This document shows, piece after piece, positions 59,560-64,000 of a stretch of 64,000 nt of DNA. Location: contig JACKBC010000004.1 in the NCBI GenBank assembly GCA_020634755.1, positions 1 to 64,000 on the forward strand. Reading direction: 5' to 3'. Every line of letters begins with the position of its first letter. The first letter of the stretch is position 1. The DNA is from Caldilineaceae bacterium. Its GTDB lineage: Bacteria; Chloroflexota; Anaerolineae; Caldilineales; Caldilineaceae. The notes under the pieces were generated by a model. The model saw nothing but the letters and a program-made list of their open reading frames with translations, was not told the DNA's origin and ran no database searches. Both the position numbers and the translations under genes were made by a program.

Positions 59560-60657
59560 CTAGTATAAGCGCATTGGGGAGGCAACAGGCGTCTCAATGC
59601 GATGTGTGGGCTGCGGCGGCAGCGGGCTAAAACATTCAAAATGGGTGAAATAGTAGCGCGCGCTGGGCTGCGGCTTTACGCGTTCCAGGGTTTGATGCAC
59701 CACTTGCTCTAACAGCTGCGGCGGCGCATTGACGCGTACATTGAGCGTGAATTCAAGACTGATCGTCTGCGCCTGTTCATTGGTCAGATCCCACATAATG
59801 GGAGAGGCGGCTTGGGCAATGCTGGCTTTCAGAGTGGCGTCTGGCATAGTCACCAGGGCTTTGATGTGCGCAATGGACGCCTGGAGATTCGCACATGCTT
59901 GCGCCAACGCCGTCAGCAGATCCTCTGTCCACGCAGCGGCGCCAAAGGCTTCATCCGCCCGCACCAATCCCCGGGCATTGAGCCAGCCCAACGCGGCTTC
60001 AGCCTGCGCATATCGTTCGTAATCAATGAGCAACGCCTCTGGGTTGCGGCTCTCCTGGCCCAACACAATATCCAGCCAACCGTCCACGCCCGCCCCACTT
60101 TTTGCCGATATGGCCAACAGGTGCGCTTGGGGATAGTCCCGTGCCAATTGCCCCAGCGGCGGCGCGGCATCATTTGGCAACAGGTCGCACTTATTGAGCA
60201 GAATCAGCTCGGCTTCGGCCAGCTGGCGGTCATGTAGATAGCGCACATCCGGCGCAAACGCATCCAGATTGCGCGTGGCGTCGTGCAGCACCGTAAGCGG
60301 CGCCAATCGATAGTGCTCGCCATAAAAACTGACCAGCGGACGCAGCACGGTGGCGATCAAATCGGTGCAGCTGCCTACTGGCTCAGCCAAAATGATGTGT
60401 GGGTCGGCCACGTCGATCAGCCGCTGTAAGCCGACCAGCAAGTCGGGAAAGCGGCAGCAGAAGCAGCCGCCCGCCACCTCAGTCACCGGAATATCCGCTT
60501 GTTGCGCCAGCGACGTATCGACCAGATCCGCGCCCTGGTCATTGGTAATCAGGCCCACGCGGTAACCACGCGCGGCCAGCCGCCGCGCGGCCGTTAACAG
60601 CAGCGTCGTTTTCCCAGCCCCCAAAAAGCCGCCGACAATGGTGATAGTTCTGATCAT
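59560..60657 (-). CDS. COG0523 GTPase (CobW/metallochaperone family)
   Basis: A 365-residue G3E GTPase. Walker A GGFLGAGKTT (9-18), the metal-binding GGCFCC motif (Cys65-x-Cys67-Cys68), a Walker B-like IILAEPVGS, and the guanine-specificity NKCDLL. The C-terminal domain is divergent from CobW and has no His-rich loop. COG0523 proteins deliver Zn, Co or Ni to enzymes. The ribosome-binding site is GGTGA at a longish spacing. It is a single gene, divergent from the small hypothetical gene at 60729. Confidence 0.88.
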   Translation of the reverse strand: MIRTITIVGGFLGAGKTTLLLTAARRLAARGYRVGLITNDQGADLVDTSLAQQADIPVTEVAGGCFCCRFPDLLVGLQRLIDVADPHIILAEPVGSCTDLIATVLRPLVSFYGEHYRLAPLTVLHDATRNLDAFAPDVRYLHDRQLAEAELILLNKCDLLPNDAAPPLGQLARDYPQAHLLAISAKSGAGVDGWLDIVLGQESRNPEALLIDYERYAQAEAALGWLNARGLVRADEAFGAAAWTEDLLTALAQACANLQASIAHIKALVTMPDATLKASIAQAASPIMWDLTNEQAQTISLEFTLNVRVNAPPQLLEQVVHQTLERVKPQPSARYYFTHFECFSPLPPQPTHRIETPVASPMRLY

Positions 60658-60658
60658 G

Positions 60659-60687
60659 TTTACAGGTCACCTGAATTATGCTAAACT
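60659..60687 (+). promoter_or_regulatory. Candidate promoter for the 60729 gene
   Basis: TTTACA (60659-60664), a 17-base spacer and TAAACT (60682-60687). The predicted start would leave a leader of about 35 bases containing AAGGAC before the ATG. Confidence 0.4.
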
Positions 60688-60728
60688 CAATCCACTGTTT
60701 ACGGCTCTATTTCTAAGGACATTAGATC

Positions 60729-61187
60729 ATGGATGTGATTCTGCGCCAATATCCACTCGACCAAACTGGAACATTTGACATTCGTTGCACGGTCACCATT
60801 GATGTATCTGCCCAAGATGCGCGCAAGCTGGTACAGCGCTGGCTTTTGCTACATGTCAGCCACATGATGGGCGCTGATGAGCCAGTTCTCGAAATTGGCG
60901 AGCAGGCTATGTGGCGCGTTCCCGTTCACTTGAGCACACCCAGTGCTGGTATAGTTGGACAAATCGGTGAAGTTGCTTTAAATGCGGTCAGCGGTCAAAT
61001 TCAGCAAGTCGAACAGAGTAAAGTTGACTTAGCACAACGCGCCGAAAAACTGATTCAATCCTTACCCTCTCGGAATACACCACCGTTCGGCTCCACAATT
61101 GGTCTGCCCAAAGAGATTGCGCCAGCCCCAATTATCTCTTTGAACGAAGAGAGCGAACCATATATAGTATCCGCCACAAACGATTAA
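60729..61187 (+). CDS. Hypothetical protein upstream of the C39-like gene
   Basis: A 152-residue soluble protein, not recognised. The N-terminal part (FDIRCTVTIDVSAQDARKLV) looks like alternating strands; the middle (GIVGQIGEVALNAVSGQIQQ) is helical; the C-terminus is Pro/Ser/Glu-rich. AAGGACATTAGATC precedes the ATG. It ends 13 bases before the disrupted C39-like gene, so both probably formed one operon, perhaps a substrate and its peptidase. Function unknown. Confidence 0.65.
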   Translation: MDVILRQYPLDQTGTFDIRCTVTIDVSAQDARKLVQRWLLLHVSHMMGADEPVLEIGEQAMWRVPVHLSTPSAGIVGQIGEVALNAVSGQIQQVEQSKVDLAQRAEKLIQSLPSRNTPPFGSTIGLPKEIAPAPIISLNEESEPYIVSATND

Positions 61188-61200
61188 GGTTTGGTTTCCG

Positions 61201-61668
61201 ATGTTTCAACCCACAAACCGAATCGTCTTATCCGTCCCACACTTTAAACAGCAATCCGAGGGCGATTGTCTTGCCGCCTGCGCGCTAATGGTTATGATGT
61301 ACTAGAATCAGACCGTGCGATATCGCCGGCTATTGCGGGTATTAGGCACCCAGGAGTACGGCACACCCTTTTCCAATCTTCGCCGTCTCAATGAGTTTGG
61401 TTATGCTGTTGAAATCACCAATGGAACGCTGGAGCAATTGCAAATACAGTAGCTCCAGCGTAGGCCAACTATTGCCTCTGTTCAAACGAGCCAGCTTCCA
61501 TATTGGCCTCGCGCCAGCGAACATGCTGTCGCCATTGTGGGGATGGATGATAGGTATGTTTATGTGAATGATCCTGTTTTGGATAACGGCCCCACGCCTG
61601 TTCCATTAGGAGATTTTGATCTGGCATGGCTGGAACAGGATGAATTGTGCGCAGTGTTCACTCCTTGA
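61201..61668 (+). pseudogene. C39-like cysteine peptidase gene interrupted by two in-frame TAG codons
   Basis: From ATG 61201 to TGA 61666-61668 a single frame of 155 codons encodes a C39-like peptidase without any frameshift. The catalytic Cys region is QQSEGDCLAACALMVMMY (Cys23), the His region SEHAVAIVGMDD and the Asp region VYVNDPVLD; the end reads PLGDFDLAWLEQDE. TAG occurs at codon 35 (61303-61305) and codon 84 (61450-61452). Both could arise from CAG by a single C-to-T change. Either this is a young pseudogene or the ambers are read through. No suppressor tRNA is visible in the window. Confidence 0.75.
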
Positions 61669-62460
61669 TTAACCTCGTTCCCACACCAGCGGAAAGGCAT
61701 CCCCAACCAGTTTTTCGCCATCAGCCACAGTGATAAACGGCTTCATGGGGTGTTCGCCAGCGGCGTGAAAAACCGTTTTTTCGGTCATGTAGTGGATGGC
61801 AATGGCGCGGCGCGGGCGATTGCTGACGTTGGCGCCAGAGCCGTGCCAGGTGAGGCAGTGGTGAAAATGCACGTGTCCCTTTTTGACCGGACACATGGTG
61901 ATGTAAATTGGGTTGCCCTCAAAATCGGCGGGCAGCGAGCCATCGCGCGGCTGTTGGCCCAGATACGGCTGACGGTCGCCCCAGTTCTGCGAGCCGGGCA
62001 CCATATACATACAGCCGTTGTCGTAGTCGGCGTCATCCAGCGCCACCCAGGCGGTGATTTGTGCGTTTTTGGGTTGCAGCGTGGCCCAGGCCGGCGAATC
62101 CTGATGCCAGTGCAGGCGACCGCCTTGCGCTTGCGGCTTGTACTGGATCTGGTCATGCCAGATGCGCAATTCGCTGGAATCGGTGAGCTGCGCCGCCATG
62201 CGCGCAATGGCCGAATCAGTCACAAGCGCTTTAAACGCTGGGCTGGCTTCGTAGATGTTCACAATCTGCCAGATGGGCGAGGCCGGATTGTTATTTAAAT
62301 CGCGACAGAGCACGGGCTGGGCAATATCGGTGCGCTCGCGCTCATCGATCACGCGCAGCACTTCGGCGCGCAACACTTCCACGGTTTCATCATCCAGCAC
62401 CGGGCCGCCATTGACAAAGCCGTTGCGCTGGTAAAGAGCAATCTGTTGTTCGTTAAGCAT
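61669..62460 (-). CDS. Phytanoyl-CoA dioxygenase (PhyH) family protein B
   Basis: A 263-residue Fe(II)/2-oxoglutarate oxygenase. Iron ligands in LHWHQDSPAW (H-x-D) and HHCLTWHGSGANVS (distal His), with RPRRAIAIHYM carrying the 2-oxoglutarate Arg. TGAGGAGAACCT precedes the ATG. It is shorter than protein A and not closely similar outside the motifs. An extended -10 (TGGTATACT) lies at 62508-62500. It is convergent with the C39-like gene; the stops abut. Confidence 0.92.
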   Translation of the reverse strand: MLNEQQIALYQRNGFVNGGPVLDDETVEVLRAEVLRVIDERERTDIAQPVLCRDLNNNPASPIWQIVNIYEASPAFKALVTDSAIARMAAQLTDSSELRIWHDQIQYKPQAQGGRLHWHQDSPAWATLQPKNAQITAWVALDDADYDNGCMYMVPGSQNWGDRQPYLGQQPRDGSLPADFEGNPIYITMCPVKKGHVHFHHCLTWHGSGANVSNRPRRAIAIHYMTEKTVFHAAGEHPMKPFITVADGEKLVGDAFPLVWERG

Positions 62461-62886
62461 AGGTTCTCCTCAGAGGGTTAAAAATTGTATCTCTACAAAA
62501 GTATACCATAGTCAAAGCCAAAAGAGAGCAACGGCGGCGGCCATTAAGAGCCTACATATTTGCGTCCTCGCTGGGGGCTCGGAACGGCGCCACAAATAGG
62601 GCCTTTGGCAACATCAACAATCTTTGTGCTTATCGACAACATTTTGTTGATAATGTTGAGTGAGTGGCTATCCGTAGATTCGGTTGTGAATCCCAAAGAG
62701 CCATTCATTTTTTAATGCTTGCTAAACTTGATGTGGCGTTATGGAACGAAGATGTTATGATGGGGGGCGTCTCAAATTTCAGGCTGCGTTACGCATGCCG
62801 GCTTGGATTTGAATCAGCAATTGTAAATCTGAGCAACATTAGTCAATATGCACACAGCGTGTACACACAACAGGATAGGATTTTGA
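62461..62886. other. Intergenic region with promoter and a dispersed 13-mer
   Basis: The minus strand has TGGTATACT (62508-62500), a likely promoter for the PhyH gene with a leader of ~33 bases. ATCCCAAAGAGCC at 62690-62702 is the third copy of a 13-mer found near the two hairpin repeats. TTATCGACAAC/GTTGATAA (around 62634-62652) can pair. A 78-codon open frame here has no ribosome-binding site or domain. Confidence 0.5.
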
Positions 62887-64000
62887 ATGTCTTTTTCTAG
62901 TCTCCGGACACAATGGTTCGGCAACATCCGCGGCGATCTGCTGGCGGGTATGGTGGTGGCATTGGCCCTGATCCCGGAGGCCATTGCCTTTTCAATTATT
63001 GCGGGCGTAGATCCCAAGGTTGGGCTCTACGCTTCATTTTGTATTGCCGTGGTCATTGCCTTTGTGGGTGGTCGGCCCGGCATGATTTCAGCGGCCACGG
63101 GGGCCATGGCGCTCGTCATGGTTACGCTGGTCAAGTCGCACGGTCTTGAATATCTGCTGGCCGCCACTATTTTGACCGGCTTCTTTCAGATTTTGGCGGG
63201 CATCTTTAAGCTGGGCAGCCTTTTGCGTTTTGTCTCCCGCTCGGTCATGACCGGCTTTGTCAATGCGCTGGCGATCTTGATATTTATGGCCCAGCTGCCC
63301 GAATTTGATGGCGCTAGCTGGGTCGTTTATGTGATGGTGGCCGCTGGTTTAGCCATTATTTATCTCTTTCCCTACATTACCAAAGCCATCCCTTCACCAT
63401 TGGTCTGCATTATTGTGCTCACCGCTTTTAGCATATTCATGCAGTTAGATATCCGCACCGTGGGCGACATGGGGGAATTGCCGGACACCTTTCCGCTCTT
63501 CCTCTTTCCCCAAATCCCGTTGAATTGGGAAACGTTGATGATTATTTTCCCCTACTCGATTACATTGGCCATTGTCGGGTTGTTGGAATCGCTGATGACG
63601 GCCGTCATTGTGGACGATCTCACCGATACGCCCAGCCAAAAAAATCGCGAGTGCACGGGCCAAGGCATTGCCAATATTGTGGCTGGCCTCTTTGGCGGTA
63701 TGGCCGGCTGCGCCATGATCGGCCAATCGGTCATCAACGTAAAATCGGGCGGCCGCGGCCGGCTTTCCACGCTGTTTGCGGGCTCCTTTCTGCTTTTTCT
63801 CATTCTCGTGCTGAGCGACCTGGTGCGCCAGATCCCCATGGCGGCGCTGGTCGCCGTGATGATCATGGTCTCCATTGGTACTTTTAGCTGGTCATCGATT
63901 AAAAATCTGACGGTCCACCCCAAGACCTCTAGCCTGGTTATGATTACCACGGTGATTGTTGTGGTGTTGACACACAATCTGGCCCTGGGTGTGGGTGTGG
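62887..64000 (+). CDS. SulP family inorganic anion transporter (partial)
   Basis: The first ~371 residues of a SulP/SLC26 transporter; the rest lies beyond the right edge. LLAGMVVALALIPEAIAFSI is the diagnostic first helix pair, GRPGMISAATGAMALVMVTL the second landmark, and ECTGQGIANIVAGLFGGMAG the third. Many further membrane helices are visible. AGGATAGGA precedes the ATG. SulP proteins carry sulfate, bicarbonate or related anions; a C-terminal STAS domain would be expected off the window. Confidence 0.93.
   Translation, partial: MSFSSLRTQWFGNIRGDLLAGMVVALALIPEAIAFSIIAGVDPKVGLYASFCIAVVIAFVGGRPGMISAATGAMALVMVTLVKSHGLEYLLAATILTGFFQILAGIFKLGSLLRFVSRSVMTGFVNALAILIFMAQLPEFDGASWVVYVMVAAGLAIIYLFPYITKAIPSPLVCIIVLTAFSIFMQLDIRTVGDMGELPDTFPLFLFPQIPLNWETLMIIFPYSITLAIVGLLESLMTAVIVDDLTDTPSQKNRECTGQGIANIVAGLFGGMAGCAMIGQSVINVKSGGRGRLSTLFAGSFLLFLILVLSDLVRQIPMAALVAVMIMVSIGTFSWSSIKNLTVHPKTSSLVMITTVIVVVLTHNLALGVGV

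Noticed and set aside
62664..62900. 78-codon plus-strand open frame before the SulP gene
   Set aside because: No ribosome-binding site or family features; it contains a dispersed 13-mer.
1..64000. tRNA, rRNA, prophage or integrative element
   Set aside because: No tRNA-like cloverleaf with T-loop, no integrase, transposase or phage structural gene was found; the repeats alone do not show one.

Overview
The window looks like a chromosomal segment of a free-living member of the Chloroflexota, most likely Anaerolineae/Caldilineales-like. This is inferred from gene content and style: a large BTAD-AAA-TPR regulator, a MoxR/DUF58/VWA locus with glycine-rich VWA proteins, secreted proteins with Thr/Pro-rich linkers that end in a YLP tail, SdrD-type adhesin modules, and several PhyH-type oxygenases. 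No rRNA, tRNA, CRISPR array, prophage or transposase is visible. Genes run on both strands in short operons and are separated by intergenic regions unusually rich in hairpins and dispersed or tandem repeats.

Layout. 0-3.6 kb (mostly minus): the end of a Gfo/Idh/MocA oxidoreductase, then two DoxX + VOC (catD/catE-like) pairs. 3.7-8.8 kb: a 1,035-residue SARP/LuxR-like regulator, a class I/II aminotransferase and a haem-binding c-type protein. 9.1-16.7 kb (minus): an operon of moxR, DUF58 and four VWA membrane proteins (two tandem copies of a two-gene module), plus an HtrA-like protease. 17.2-22.1 kb: an alpha/beta hydrolase, a Zn/Cd-type P-ATPase with a SmtB/CzrA-like repressor and a candidate operator, and YchF. 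22.4-30.5 kb: a surface adhesin, a secreted metallophosphoesterase, pyrophosphatase, an EEP-family hydrolase and an APH-like kinase. 30.7-32.7 kb: an ECF sigma factor overlapping an anti-sigma-like membrane protein whose outer part resembles a glycoside hydrolase. 33-40.3 kb: a Dpp/Opp-type peptide ABC operon with a complete MNT-HEPN toxin-antitoxin pair spliced between its two ATPase genes.

40.3-49.5 kb: gene remnants, a MITE-like element, an aldo/keto reductase, a cloverleaf-like palindromic element, a sulfatase, an EVE protein, a class II aldolase-like protein, a DUF4399 lipoprotein and a DUF3500 protein. 49.7-56.9 kb: a probable sugar-catabolic operon (Gfo/Idh/MocA, an unrecognised 583-residue protein, ThuA, two sialidase/BNR proteins, a medium-chain dehydrogenase). 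57-64 kb: BrnT/BrnA, an NAD-dependent epimerase, two PhyH dioxygenases, a COG0523 GTPase, a small hypothetical gene followed by a C39-like peptidase gene broken by two in-frame amber codons, and the start of a SulP transporter.

Most notable: (i) the MNT-HEPN pair nested in the dpp operon, with ATGA-type overlap downstream and its own extended -10 promoter upstream; (ii) three genes, two of them toxin-antitoxin genes, where an extended -10 lies 6-7 nt before the ATG, suggesting leaderless transcripts; (iii) a 96-nt cloverleaf-like sequence at 42421-42516; (iv) a dispersed ~153-bp repeat family carrying GTGCGTCGCAC pairs; (v) the sigma/anti-sigma-glycosidase pair; (vi) the double-amber C39 gene. 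All functional statements come from reading motifs by eye; no database search was possible.
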